Assembly (NCBI GenBank): GCA_903868125.1
Contig: CAIPUE010000018.1
Coordinates: 1-64,000, forward strand
DNA length: 64,000 bases
From: an uncultured bacterium
GTDB lineage: Bacteria > Cyanobacteriota > Vampirovibrionia > Gastranaerophilales > Gastranaerophilaceae
Reading direction: 5' to 3'
Shown here: piece by piece, positions 1 to 8,655 of the stretch
Layout of the letters: each line of letters begins with the position of its first letter
Position numbering within the stretch: position 1 is the stretch's first letter
Notes under the pieces: generated by a model
Seen by the model: the letters and a program-made list of their open reading frames with translations, nothing else
Told to the model about the DNA's origin: nothing
Databases searched by the model: none
Made by a program: the position numbers and the translations under genes

Positions 1-27
1 AGGGCGATAACAGAGATAGGAATAGAG

Positions 28-75
28 AAATTAATAGAGTCAATGGCATAGTCAAGCCATTGACTCTATTAATTT
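28..75. terminator. Perfect 20-bp hairpin, terminator-like
   Basis: Positions 28-47 are the exact reverse complement of 56-75, leaving an 8-nt loop. The arms are AT-rich apart from a central GTCAATGGC core. The stem is followed by TTTTAATG on the plus strand and preceded by A-rich sequence, so it could end transcription from either side. The gene to its left lies outside the window, so which transcript it serves is unknown. Confidence 0.6.
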
Positions 76-428
76 TAATGAGAGAGACCTTAAAGGATTT
101 GTTTTTAAAGTTTTTACACAGCCTCGAGGGGCGAGGGCTAGGGTGGGGGAAGGACTCCGTTTTGAATTGACTAAATGTCAAATCAAAATGGAGGGGCAAT
201 GTTTAGGGGCTTTTTACCCCTCCTCGAAATCAAAGATTTCCCCCTCTCTCAAAAATATGACATTTAGTCATATTTTTGTTCGGCAGAGTTCCCTCAAGGG
301 GAGGACAAAATACGACGCCGAATTGTAATTTTTTGTAAAAATAAAGTCAATATCCATGCCTATTTAGAAGATATCGCTTGCCTAAAGTGGCTTATTAACA
401 ATGCTTTTCAAGCTTTGCATGATTCCTG
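76..428. other. Gene-free stretch with inverted repeats
   Basis: I see no credible gene here; the short open frames have no ribosome site and no recognisable product. A 13-bp inverted repeat (168-180 and 258-270, core TGACTAAATGTCA) spans 77 nt. Its right copy sits inside a second hairpin, 251-261 paired with 267-277, which ends in a T-run and could be the terminator of deoB or of an upstream plus-strand transcript. G-rich (125-160) and C-rich (215-250) tracts flank it and resemble the degenerate intergenic repeat seen near 57390-57465. Confidence 0.5.
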
Positions 429-1604
429 TTATTCATTCAGCCATTCTCTTACGTATTTCGCCACGTTATCAAAACCGTTCAATAATTCTAAATTCTTCGG
501 CTCAATATTTTTATGATAAAAAATCACAGGAACATATTCGCGTGTGTGATCTGTACCTTCAACCGTCGGGTCACAACCGTGGTCGGCAGTGATTACAAGC
601 AAATCCTTATCTTTCAAATTTTCAATGATTTTGCCTAAATAAACATCAATTTCTTCAAGTGCCATGCCATAGCCTTTTGCATCGTTTCTGTGTCCATATA
701 GCATGTCTGTGTCCACCAAATTGGTGAAAATCAACGATTTATCAGGATTCTTAACCTCTGTTATTTTAATTTTTTCCAAATCGAGCTCATTTTGAATAGC
801 TTTTAGCGTTAATTCAAGCCCCTCTTTGTTATTTCCAATATGTACAGCGTGCGTTATCCCTGATTTTGAGAAAATATCTTCGATTTTACCTATTGCAATA
901 ACCTCTCCGCCTGATTGTTGAATTTCGTTGAGCAAAGTCGGTTTATGCGGGACAACCGAATAGTCCCGTCTGTCTTTAGAAATTCTTGTCGGCTTTCCGT
1001 CAATTACCCGATAAGGGCGGGCTATTACACGTGAAATATTATATCCGCCCTCATCTAAGATTTTTCTTGAAATTTCACACCATCGATAAAGTTTTTCTAA
1101 TGGAATTAAGTCAATATCGCAAGCGATTTGAAAAACACTGTCAGCGCTTGTGTAAACTATCGGATATTTTGTTTTTTGATGTTTTTCATTCAAATCTTCA
1201 ATGATTTTTGTTCCACTTGCGGGATAATTCCCTAAAATTGCTCCGCATTGAGTTTTTTCTATAAATTTGTGAATTAATTCATTATCAAACCCATGCGCAA
1301 AAGTAGCAAAAGGTTTATCCAAAACCAATCCTGCGATTTCCCAGTGACCTGTTGTTGTATCTTTACCCTTTGATTTTTCGGACATTATTGCATATTGGGC
1401 AAGAGGTTTTTCAACATGTTCAAGACCTTGAAATTCCCGAATATTCCCAAGTCCGAGTTTTGCTAAATTGGGTAACTTTAAGCCGCCGCAAAATTTAGCA
1501 ACATTACCAAGTGTGTTACATTCATAAACATCGTTATAGTCGGTGCAATCAGGCATTGCTCCAATACCCATGGAATCTATTACAATGATTACAGCTCTTT
1601 TCAT
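429..1604 (-). CDS. deoB: Phosphopentomutase DeoB
   Basis: DeoB interconverts ribose-1-phosphate (or deoxyribose-1-phosphate) and the 5-phosphate in nucleoside salvage. The protein is 391 aa, the usual length for the family. It shows the alkaline-phosphatase-superfamily metal-site motifs: VIDSMGIGAMPD at the N-terminus, YTSADSVFQIA in the middle, DTDMYGHRND-like DTDMLYGHRND, and ADHGCDPT followed by DHTREYVP near the C-terminus. The ATG at 1604 follows a GGGG ribosome site. It lies 16 nt after the stop of the small regulator-like gene, so the two are probably co-transcribed. The deoA-type phosphorylase at 23615 would feed it substrate. Confidence 0.96.
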   Translation of the reverse strand: MKRAVIIVIDSMGIGAMPDCTDYNDVYECNTLGNVAKFCGGLKLPNLAKLGLGNIREFQGLEHVEKPLAQYAIMSEKSKGKDTTTGHWEIAGLVLDKPFATFAHGFDNELIHKFIEKTQCGAILGNYPASGTKIIEDLNEKHQKTKYPIVYTSADSVFQIACDIDLIPLEKLYRWCEISRKILDEGGYNISRVIARPYRVIDGKPTRISKDRRDYSVVPHKPTLLNEIQQSGGEVIAIGKIEDIFSKSGITHAVHIGNNKEGLELTLKAIQNELDLEKIKITEVKNPDKSLIFTNLVDTDMLYGHRNDAKGYGMALEEIDVYLGKIIENLKDKDLLVITADHGCDPTVEGTDHTREYVPVIFYHKNIEPKNLELLNGFDNVAKYVREWLNE

Positions 1605-1620
1605 TTAAAAACCCCGACCG

Positions 1621-1809
1621 CTAGTCTAACAATTCATCCAGAATCTTAGCATTATCAACCGCCTTTTGTGGGTTTGCTATTCTGGAACGTTTGATGTAAT
1701 TTCTGAGGGCTTCTCTTACGAGTTCGCTTCTCGTACGTTGTTCGTCGTTTGCAATGCCGTCAACTTTATCTAAAAAATCATCGGGCATTGAAATTAATAT
1801 TCTAGCCAT
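1621..1809 (-). CDS. Ribbon-helix-helix (CopG/MetJ-type) small DNA-binding protein
   Basis: This 62-aa protein has the ribbon-helix-helix pattern: a short beta strand (ARILISMPDDF) followed by two helices with the typical RTRSELVREALRNYI turn. Such proteins bind DNA as dimers and act as repressors or as toxin-antitoxin antitoxins. A GGGGAG ribosome site precedes the ATG. The next gene downstream is deoB, 16 nt away, not a toxin, so an antitoxin role has no support here. A regulator of its own operon or of nucleoside salvage is a reasonable guess, but no target is visible. Confidence 0.85.
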   Translation of the reverse strand: MARILISMPDDFLDKVDGIANDEQRTRSELVREALRNYIKRSRIANPQKAVDNAKILDELLD

Positions 1810-1916
1810 TTATTTCTCCCCTGTTAGTTTCACAATCTCATTGTACATCAATTTAATATATTTTCTATATCTTTTTTTATGATTGTAACATTGTTTTAAT
1901 AATTCTTTTTTTGTAC

Positions 1917-1922
1917 TAAAAT
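1917..1922 (+). promoter_or_regulatory. Putative -10 box of the murC-ftsQ operon
   Basis: TAAAAT lies 33 nt before the murC start. The best -35 candidate, TTGTTT at 1891-1896, is 20 nt away, which is long, so this is a tentative call. Confidence 0.35.
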
Positions 1923-1955
1923 AGATTATGTAACGACATAAATAAGGGAAGTTGA

Positions 1956-3341
1956 GTGAAGGATACATATTATTTTATAGCAATAGGCGGAATAGGGATG
2001 AGCGGACTGGCAAAATATCTTGTAGAAGATGGTTGTAAGGTGCTTGGTTCTGACATTAAGCAAAATAGAAATACAGTTGAATTAGAAAAATTGGGCGCGA
2101 AAATTTTTATAGGACATGACGAGAATAATTTGCCCGAAGATTGCATAGTGGTTGCAAGTACCGCGATTAAAGAAGAAAATCCGGAATTGATGAAAGCAAA
2201 AAAAATGGGTTTGGAAATTTTACACCGTTCTGATTTGCTCGCGAGAATTTCAAAAGGACTGTGCAAAGAAAAGAAAAAGTATTTTATCGGCTATTCGGGC
2301 ACTCACGGCAAAACAACAACGAGCGGCTTGGCTTCTTATGTTTTAGAAAAAGCCGGCTTAAATCCGTCGTTCGTGGTCGGAGGGATTGTTCCTCATTTTG
2401 GAATCAATTCAAACGCAGGTTCGGGTGATTTTTTTATAGCGGAACTTGACGAAAGCGATGGGACTATTGTTAAATATCAACCTGAAATTAGTGTTATAAA
2501 TAATTTGGAAGTCGACCATGTCGATTTTTATACTGATGGTTTGCAGTCGATTTTAGACACTTTTAATGTTTATTTGAGTAATTTAAAAGAAACTGCAAAA
2601 GTTTTAATCAACAACGATAATTCAGGAAATATCAAGCTTATGGAGCAAAATCAAGGGATTAACTTCATAACTTTTGGCTTAAATAAAGCTGATTATCTGA
2701 TAAAAAATATTGAATTGGGAACTGAAACAACCTTTGATATTTACCATAAAGGTGAATATTTAATCAATTTAACAACGCAAATGTTGGGCGAACATAATGT
2801 TTATAACATAGCCGCAGTTGTGGCAAGCTTAAACGAAACGGGCGTTAATCTTGATTTGATTAAGGAACATTTTTATACATTTAGCGGTATGGGCAGACGT
2901 TTTCAGCTATCAGCTGAATTCGACGGGATTAAGGTTTATGATGATTACGCCCATCACCCGACAGAAATTAAAGCGACCCTTTCTTCCATGAAAGTATTGA
3001 AAGATAAAAATGTTATTGCCGTGTTTCAACCGCATAGATACAGCCGATTCCATGGGCTTTGGGAAGAGTTCTTAAATTCATTCGAGGGCGCGGACAAAGT
3101 CTTCATAACCGATGTTTATTCGGCTTCTGAGGCACCTATAGAGGGCGCAAGTTCAGAAAAATTTACACAGGGGTTGTCTGCTAAAATTCCTTGTGAACAT
3201 TTAAAAGGTTCCGTGAGTGAAGTTGCAGAACAACTGTTGCCAAAATTAAAATCTAATGATATTGTTATAGGGTTAGGCGCAGGAACGATTACAACTTTGG
3301 GCAAGGAACTTTTAAGCCTGAGTAACGGAGCAAAAGTATAG
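1956..3341 (+). CDS. murC: UDP-N-acetylmuramate--L-alanine ligase MurC
   Basis: MurC adds L-Ala to UDP-MurNAc with ATP in the cytoplasm, the first step of the peptidoglycan stem peptide. The 461-aa protein has the N-terminal nucleotide fold (IGGIGMSGLAKYL), the ATP loop SGTHGKTTTSG near residue 115, and the C-terminal Mur ligase part with DDYAHHPTE and FQPHRYSR. The start is GTG with AAGGGAA about 10 nt upstream; no in-frame ATG would preserve the Rossmann motif. It is the first gene of a four-gene run, and its stop shares one base with the murB start. Confidence 0.96.
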   Translation: MKDTYYFIAIGGIGMSGLAKYLVEDGCKVLGSDIKQNRNTVELEKLGAKIFIGHDENNLPEDCIVVASTAIKEENPELMKAKKMGLEILHRSDLLARISKGLCKEKKKYFIGYSGTHGKTTTSGLASYVLEKAGLNPSFVVGGIVPHFGINSNAGSGDFFIAELDESDGTIVKYQPEISVINNLEVDHVDFYTDGLQSILDTFNVYLSNLKETAKVLINNDNSGNIKLMEQNQGINFITFGLNKADYLIKNIELGTETTFDIYHKGEYLINLTTQMLGEHNVYNIAAVVASLNETGVNLDLIKEHFYTFSGMGRRFQLSAEFDGIKVYDDYAHHPTEIKATLSSMKVLKDKNVIAVFQPHRYSRFHGLWEEFLNSFEGADKVFITDVYSASEAPIEGASSEKFTQGLSAKIPCEHLKGSVSEVAEQLLPKLKSNDIVIGLGAGTITTLGKELLSLSNGAKV

Positions 3342-4249
3342 TGGATATTGAAGTTAAAAAAAATTATCCTGTTAAAAATCTGACCTCATTCAAAATAGGT
3401 GGGGCAGTCGATAAATTGTATTTTCCAAAAACACAACAGGAGTTTATTTATCTTCTAAAAACATTGCATAATCCCATTGTTGTCGGAAGTTGGTCAAATG
3501 TTTTAATTTCTTCTGATGGAATTAGGGGAAATGTTATAAGTACCGCCAATCTTGATAAAATTGAAGTCAAGGGCACCCGAATTTTCGCAGATTGTGGGGT
3601 TAAGGGTCCAAAATTGTCACAAATAGCTTTAGAAAAGGGACTTTCGGGATTTGAATTCATGATTGGATTTCCGGGTTCTATCGGAGGCAATATTTACATG
3701 AATGCCTCTGCGCACGCACAATCAATAAGTGATTTTTTGGTAAGCGTTTGCGTTTTTGATATTGATAAAAAAGAAGTTTTTAATCTTGAAAAGAAAGCTT
3801 TGGATTTTGCTTATAGAACTTCTATTTTACAAAAAATGCCTTATATTTTGCTTTCAGCTGAATTCGAGTTAAAAAAAGTTGATAAATTTCAAATAGAATC
3901 ACTTATAAAAAGGAATTTGGAATTTAGAAAAACACATCAACCAACTTTGTCCATGCCAAATGCGGGCAGTGTTTTTAAAAATCCCGAAAACGACTCTGCA
4001 GGAAGATTATTGGACAAAGTTGACGCAAAAACTTTTCATATCGGCGGAGCAAAAGTCTGGGAAAACCATGCCAATTTCGTTGTAAATGCGGGTGAAGCGA
4101 CATCAAGCGACGTAATTGAACTTATGTTTAAAATGTATAGTGCGGTAAAAGATAAGTATACAATAAAATTATGTCCGGAAATAAGATTTTTGGGAGAAAA
4201 AACTCAACGAGAGGAAGATATATGCAATATAATGTACAATCAAAAATAG
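3341..4249 (+). CDS. murB: UDP-N-acetylenolpyruvoylglucosamine reductase MurB
   Basis: MurB is the FAD enzyme that reduces UDP-GlcNAc-enolpyruvate to UDP-MurNAc with NADPH. At 302 aa it has the FAD-binding motifs GSWSNVLISSDG and GFPGSIGGNIYMNAS, the catalytic Ser in PNAGSVFKNP, and the late Glu in CPEIRFLG. The start is GTG, overlapping the last base of murC, with GGAG about 10 nt upstream. The 3' end overlaps ddl by 28 nt, so translation is probably coupled. Having murC before murB matches the arrangement in many Gram-positive and cyanobacterial-type dcw clusters. Confidence 0.95.
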   Translation: MDIEVKKNYPVKNLTSFKIGGAVDKLYFPKTQQEFIYLLKTLHNPIVVGSWSNVLISSDGIRGNVISTANLDKIEVKGTRIFADCGVKGPKLSQIALEKGLSGFEFMIGFPGSIGGNIYMNASAHAQSISDFLVSVCVFDIDKKEVFNLEKKALDFAYRTSILQKMPYILLSAEFELKKVDKFQIESLIKRNLEFRKTHQPTLSMPNAGSVFKNPENDSAGRLLDKVDAKTFHIGGAKVWENHANFVVNAGEATSSDVIELMFKMYSAVKDKYTIKLCPEIRFLGEKTQREEDICNIMYNQK

Positions 4250-5175
4250 ATAAAAACGCTAAAATAGCCGTTTTGTGCGGTGGAATGTCATCTGAAAAAG
4301 AAGTTTCAATGCGCTCGGGCAAAAATTGCCACGCCGCACTTTTAAGATTAGGCTTTAAAAATACCGTAATGATAGATGTTCAAGAAAATATAGCCGAAAA
4401 ATTAAAAAGTGAAAAAATTGAATACGCCTACAATGCGCTTCACGGTAAATACGGAGAAGACGGCTGCATACAGGGTCTTTTAGAGATATTAAAAATCCCT
4501 TATTCAGGATGTGGCGTAATGTCAAGTGCGGTTTGTATGAACAAAGAGTATACAAAAAAAATTCTGTCCACTGATAATGGTATTCAGTTGATAAAATCTG
4601 TTTTTGTCCGTAAAGGCGAGGATGTTTTGAAAGTGACAAGCGCTCTAAAATACCCGATGATGATAAAACCTGTTTCTGAGGGGTCTAGTTTTGGAATGAA
4701 CAAAGTTGTAGATGCTCAAGAGCTTATAAAAGCAGTGGAAGAAGCTCAAAAATTTAATCCTGATGTTTTAATTGAAGAATATTTGGTCGGAATTTGCGCA
4801 ACTGTAGGGGTTTTAGAAAATGACGGAGAGGTCTTTACTACAGAAATTTTGGAGCTTAGACCCAAAAATGAGTGGTATGATTATGAGGCAAAATATACAA
4901 AGGGTATGACGGAATTTATATTACCTGCGGAACTTTCAGCAGAAATGACTCAAAAAGTTAAACAACTTGCAATAAAAGCCCATAAATTAGCAAATTGTTC
5001 GGGGGTGTCAAGGGTTGATTTTCATATTGTCGAAAACATTCCATACATTCTTGAAATAAATACCAGCCCCGGAATGACGGATACGAGTGATTTACCTGCT
5101 CAAGCCGCTTGCATGGGGATTGATTATGATACATTGGTGTTACTAATATTAAACAGCGTAGGGTTGAATAAGTAA
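4222..5175 (+). CDS. ddl: D-alanine--D-alanine ligase Ddl
   Basis: Ddl joins two D-Ala with ATP for the end of the peptidoglycan stem. It is an ATP-grasp protein of 317 aa, with the N-terminal GGMSSEKEVSMRSG, the ATP-grasp core (MIKPVSEGSSFGM, LIEEYLVG) and the metal-binding end LEINTSPGMT. An upstream in-frame ATG at 4171 would lengthen the overlap with murB and add a non-conserved tail. The ATG at 4222 has GAGGAAG just upstream and matches the family start, so I chose it. The stop overlaps the ftsQ start as TAATG. Confidence 0.94.
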   Translation: MQYNVQSKIDKNAKIAVLCGGMSSEKEVSMRSGKNCHAALLRLGFKNTVMIDVQENIAEKLKSEKIEYAYNALHGKYGEDGCIQGLLEILKIPYSGCGVMSSAVCMNKEYTKKILSTDNGIQLIKSVFVRKGEDVLKVTSALKYPMMIKPVSEGSSFGMNKVVDAQELIKAVEEAQKFNPDVLIEEYLVGICATVGVLENDGEVFTTEILELRPKNEWYDYEAKYTKGMTEFILPAELSAEMTQKVKQLAIKAHKLANCSGVSRVDFHIVENIPYILEINTSPGMTDTSDLPAQAACMGIDYDTLVLLILNSVGLNK

Positions 5176-6068
5176 TGACGGAAAACGAAAACGAATTTGA
5201 CAATAAATATGATGACGATGATGAGCAAAATTTGAGCCGATACGCCACTCAACGCCGGTTGCAAAAAAACCAGATGGAACGTAAAGTTCGCCAAAGCCAA
5301 ATGTGGCTAAAACGTTTTCGGCATTTTACAAGATTTGCGATTATTATTTTGCTTGCCGTATTCGGATACGCGTTGTTGAAATTACCTCAATGGTATTTGA
5401 ATAAAAATATTTTCAATTCTTTTGACAATAAATCACTTGAAATTTTGAACAATAAAATTGTACCCTCATATAAAATATTGGCGGCACTAAGGCGGACAGA
5501 TGTGCCTAATATTCCAATCTACAGGCTTGAAACAGATGACATTAAACATAATATTATGCAACTCGACCCGATTGAGGATGTTTATATCCGAAGATTTTGG
5601 TTCCCTGCAAGATTGCAGATAATTGTTGAAGAAAGAGTTCCTATTTTGACAATTTCTCCTAGCGAAAAAGTTGCACCGGTCGGATTTTTTGCCCGTGGAG
5701 GAAAACTTATCGGCAGAGATTACATGCCATTACCAAAGGCTTTTAAGACAATTTTGGTTCTTTCTTACGGTGCGAGAGGAGATGACTACAGAAGCTGGGA
5801 TAATGAAAAAATTAAGCTTATAGAAAATGTTGCAAAGGCAGTAACGGTAAACTCCAATGAAGAAGTTGAGTATATAGATTTTAGAACTCCAAAAGATGTT
5901 TATGTAAAAGTTAAAACGGCGAACATAAGGCTTGGTGAATTGGACGATACGGTTTTTGAGAGAATCAACAGAATCCCGTCAATTTTACCTCAAGTTAAGA
6001 CATTAGATAAAAAAATTAAATATGTTGACCTGCGCTGGAAAGATGCAAATTATATCAAATTAGGCTAA
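5175..6068 (+). CDS. ftsQ: Cell division protein FtsQ/DivIB-like
   Basis: This bitopic membrane protein (297 aa) has an acidic, highly charged cytoplasmic tail (residues 1-50), one membrane segment (about 55-73, FAIIILLAVFGYALLKLP) and an outer POTRA-like plus beta domain containing LDPIEDVYIRRFWPARL-type FtsQ sequence (DPIEDVYIRRFWFPARLQII). FtsQ links the divisome FtsBL complex to FtsK/FtsA. It overlaps ddl by one base and is last in the murC-murB-ddl-ftsQ run. ftsA and ftsZ, which often follow, are absent; a strong hairpin comes next. The name rests on domain layout and position. Confidence 0.85.
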   Translation: MTENENEFDNKYDDDDEQNLSRYATQRRLQKNQMERKVRQSQMWLKRFRHFTRFAIIILLAVFGYALLKLPQWYLNKNIFNSFDNKSLEILNNKIVPSYKILAALRRTDVPNIPIYRLETDDIKHNIMQLDPIEDVYIRRFWFPARLQIIVEERVPILTISPSEKVAPVGFFARGGKLIGRDYMPLPKAFKTILVLSYGARGDDYRSWDNEKIKLIENVAKAVTVNSNEEVEYIDFRTPKDVYVKVKTANIRLGELDDTVFERINRIPSILPQVKTLDKKIKYVDLRWKDANYIKLG

Positions 6069-6072
6069 ATTA

Positions 6073-6120
6073 ATAATAAAGCGGGCGAAATTCGATATCG
6101 AATTTCGCCCGCTTTATTAT
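6073..6120. terminator. 48-nt perfect palindrome, bidirectional terminator
   Basis: Every base from 6073 pairs with its partner up to 6120, giving 24 bp centred on GATATC at 6094-6099. The GC-rich core GCGGGCG is flanked by AATAA/TTATT arms, giving T-rich ends on both strands. It lies between the convergent genes ftsQ and ctpA and should stop both transcripts. Confidence 0.9.
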
Positions 6121-6129
6121 AGCTTAAAA

Positions 6130-7353
6130 CTATTTATTATAACAACTGTTTTGGTTTATTAAATTCAACAAAACTTCATTTGCTTTTTTTAATTGCTTAT
6201 CATCTTTATTTTTAATATCTTCCTCACTCAATTCAACTAAAATATCAGGAGCAATTCCTTTTTTGTTAATATCAGTGCCATTAGGTGTCAAGTATTTTTG
6301 GATTGTAATATTTACGCCTGAATTATCAGGGAGTCTGTTAATTTCTTGAACCAGCCCTTTTCCGAAAGATTTTTCACCGACAAGAACCGCGCGCTTGTTG
6401 TCTTTAAGCGCACCGCTCAAAATCTCGCTTGCGCTCGCTGAACCTTTGTTAATCAGAACCACTAACGGTTTATTTGTAACCGGCATTCTGCTTGCCTTTT
6501 GGGTTTCTTTGTAGCCGTCTCTATCTACAGTACTTACGATTATTCCATTAGGTAAAAGTAGATTTGAAATATATATGGCGTTCGTCAAAAGTCCACCGGG
6601 ATTTGAACGAAGGTCGATAATAAATCCTTTTTTATTTCTAAATTTGATTAAAATATCTTCAAATTCTTTACCTGCATTTTTGCTGATAAAAGAACTTAAT
6701 CTTATATATCCAACATCATCTGAAAGCTTAACATTATTAGGGATTTTTGTTGATACCGCTTTCAATTCAATTTCTTTTCTGACAATTGTATACTTTTGAA
6801 CAGCATCTTTTCTTTTAACCAAAAGGGTTACTGTAGTACCTTCTTCACCACGAATTTTATCCGCAGCTTTATCAATTGTAATTCCTTTTGTACTTGTGCC
6901 ATTAATTTCAAGAATTTCATCCTCTGCCAAAAGTCCTGCTTTTTCCGCGGGAGAATCTTCTATCGGTGCAATTACCATCAACTTACCTTCTTTTGTAGCA
7001 ATTTGTATTCCTATTCCTTTTAAAGAACCTTTGATAGAGCTTGTTTCTTCAGCGAAATCCTTGGGGTCCAAAAATTTTGTATAAGGGTCATCTAAGCTTG
7101 CTATCATGGTACCTATAGCGACATAAGCATCGCCATCTGTTTTAATATAATTGTCATATTTATGTCTCCAAGAATTCCAATCCTGCATGTTGTTAGTTTG
7201 ATCAACATATTTCATGTTAATTAATCGCCAAACATTATCATACAATTCATTTGGCTGATACGCAAATGCTACACTGCTAAAAACAAAAGAAAGGACAATC
7301 CCTAACACAACAGCAAACGGCGTCTGCTTTTTCAAATTCAGTTTTAAATTCAT
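6130..7353 (-). CDS. ctpA: Carboxy-terminal processing protease CtpA (S41)
   Basis: S41 peptidases cut proteins near the C-terminus in the periplasm. The 407-aa protein has an N-terminal export signal or anchor (FAVVLGIVLSFVFSSVAFA), a PDZ domain (GIGIQIATKEGKLMVIAP and following), the substrate-core strand GFIIDLRSNPGG, the catalytic Ser in INKGSASASEIL and the catalytic Lys in GEKSFGKGLVQ. A GTG at 7362 is in frame, but the ribosome site GAGGAGT overlaps it and is well spaced for the ATG at 7353, so I start there. It is transcribed alone and converges on ftsQ. Confidence 0.95.
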   Translation of the reverse strand: MNLKLNLKKQTPFAVVLGIVLSFVFSSVAFAYQPNELYDNVWRLINMKYVDQTNNMQDWNSWRHKYDNYIKTDGDAYVAIGTMIASLDDPYTKFLDPKDFAEETSSIKGSLKGIGIQIATKEGKLMVIAPIEDSPAEKAGLLAEDEILEINGTSTKGITIDKAADKIRGEEGTTVTLLVKRKDAVQKYTIVRKEIELKAVSTKIPNNVKLSDDVGYIRLSSFISKNAGKEFEDILIKFRNKKGFIIDLRSNPGGLLTNAIYISNLLLPNGIIVSTVDRDGYKETQKASRMPVTNKPLVVLINKGSASASEILSGALKDNKRAVLVGEKSFGKGLVQEINRLPDNSGVNITIQKYLTPNGTDINKKGIAPDILVELSEEDIKNKDDKQLKKANEVLLNLINQNSCYNK

Positions 7354-7540
7354 CAAATACACTCCTCAATTCTTTTCAGATAGAATAAATCTCTACTCAT
7401 CCTAAACTTATCTTATAATATTATTACACACATAAATATTATGATGTAATTTCCCTCAAAATGTTTCAATGATTTGTAATATTTTTTTTTTGAGGTAATA
7501 TAGAAGTGTTAATAATAGCAAATAATAAGTGAGGAAAATT

Positions 7541-7663
7541 ATGCACGAATACGTATTTAAGATGAAAAAAGGTGACATTGAAATAGAACTTAAATCAGAC
7601 GATTTAGAATTTGTGGAACAACAACTTAACAAATGGCGTGAAGATATCATGCAAAAAGGTTAA
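7541..7663 (+). CDS. 40-aa protein, short paralogue of the next gene's N-terminal domain
   Basis: This short frame has a clear ribosome site (GAGGAAAATT) ending directly before the ATG. The product, beginning MHEYVFKMKKGDIEIELK, aligns along its length with the first 40 residues of the downstream protein (MSKYTFTFKKDDIIVEFV). Both have the pattern Y-x-F-x-x-K-K-x-D-I, then alternating hydrophobic strands, then a final Trp-containing helix. The stop is 15 nt before the next start, so they form an operon. Function is unknown; the pairing looks like a tandem duplication of a small beta-rich domain. Confidence 0.75.
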   Translation: MHEYVFKMKKGDIEIELKSDDLEFVEQQLNKWREDIMQKG

Positions 7664-7678
7664 GGATAGAAAAAAATT

Positions 7679-8392
7679 ATGTCTAAATATACTTTCACAT
7701 TCAAAAAAGACGATATAATCGTTGAGTTTGTCACAACTGACAAAATAGTAGTTGAAAACCAGTTTCAAATTTGGGTGGATTGTGCATCTGATTATACCTG
7801 CACTCATCCGTCAAAACCCAAAAAGGTAACTCTACCAACACCACCGCCATCACCATCACAACCGACGGTTTCTGAACCGATTAAAACAGAAGAACCACAG
7901 CAACAACACAAAGAAGAAGTTAAGCAAGAAGCAGAAGCGGAAAAAACTGAAGTTTTTGATAAGGCATCAAGCCTGCTAAAAACCATTAATTCTATTCAAA
8001 ATCCTTCGGAGGAAGAAAAAACAATTCCCGAGCCTGTTGGTTTTGAAGCGGTTTTAGAAAAATCTATTGAAAATCCGACTTTTGAGCCGACGAAAGTTAA
8101 AGATCAGGTATTTTTAAATTTAATACATTCTAAAAATACTACAGATAAATTTCATTATTTAGTCATGACGGCTTATTATTTGTCAGAATTTGAAAAGATG
8201 GAAAGATTTTCATTGAAACAAATTAATGCAAAATTAATGCAAAATCTATCAGAAGTAATAGACCATACAACATTGCAAGAAGCAATTAGTCAAAATCTAA
8301 TAGAGTTGGTACCTGATTTAACAGGCGCATCTGAAGTCGGTGAGTATCGATTAACTCACACCGGCGAAGATTTTTTTGCGAACAAAATATAA
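7679..8392 (+). CDS. Hypothetical three-part protein with Pro/Glu linker
   Basis: I do not recognise this 237-aa protein. It has three parts. Residues 1-42 are a small domain shared with the upstream 40-aa protein. Residues 43-150 are a low-complexity linker, first Pro-rich (TLPTPPPSPSQPT) then Gln/Glu-rich (EEPQQQHKEEVKQEAEAEK). Residues 155-237 are a helical C-terminal domain (FLNLIHSK... LVMTAYYLSEFEKMERFSLKQINAKL) ending in a strand pair, YRLTHTGEDFF, that looks like a winged-helix wing. There is no signal peptide or membrane segment. AAGGATAG precedes the ATG. Confidence 0.8.
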   Translation: MSKYTFTFKKDDIIVEFVTTDKIVVENQFQIWVDCASDYTCTHPSKPKKVTLPTPPPSPSQPTVSEPIKTEEPQQQHKEEVKQEAEAEKTEVFDKASSLLKTINSIQNPSEEEKTIPEPVGFEAVLEKSIENPTFEPTKVKDQVFLNLIHSKNTTDKFHYLVMTAYYLSEFEKMERFSLKQINAKLMQNLSEVIDHTTLQEAISQNLIELVPDLTGASEVGEYRLTHTGEDFFANKI

Positions 8393-8655
8393 AGTTCTTT
8401 TATTTTAAGTTACGCAGAAATTATTAATGCAACTTAGTCTGATTGAGTTAATCAAGCGCTTTTGCGTTAGATTAAGTTTCGCTGGGATAGCAATCCACGC
8501 CTACTTTTCTGTTTTTTGATGGGGCATCTTTCTGCTTAAAGTTCAGCGGTTCAAATATTTAGAGAAATTAATATTTGATGATTTTCGCTTGAAGTTTGAA
8601 TTATTAGTTGATATTATATAAGAGCTTACACGCTTTTATTGAAAGGAACATAAAA
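8393..8655 (+). promoter_or_regulatory. Intergenic region before prs: hairpins, degenerate repeat, possible leader RNA
   Basis: This 263-nt gap carries a nested hairpin at 8448-8475 (outer TTAATC/GATTAA, inner GCGC/GCGT with a TTTT loop). At 8479-8512 there is a degenerate copy of the intergenic repeat also found at 12251 and 48731 (GGGATAGCAATCCACGCCTAC). The prs start was moved to 8656, which leaves a long untranslated stretch; an in-frame ATG at 8608 has no ribosome site. I do not recognise a known riboswitch class. Confidence 0.35.

Noticed and set aside
143-328. 61-aa plus-strand frame in the first gap
   Set aside because: Repetitive base composition, no ribosome site, and overlaps inverted repeats.
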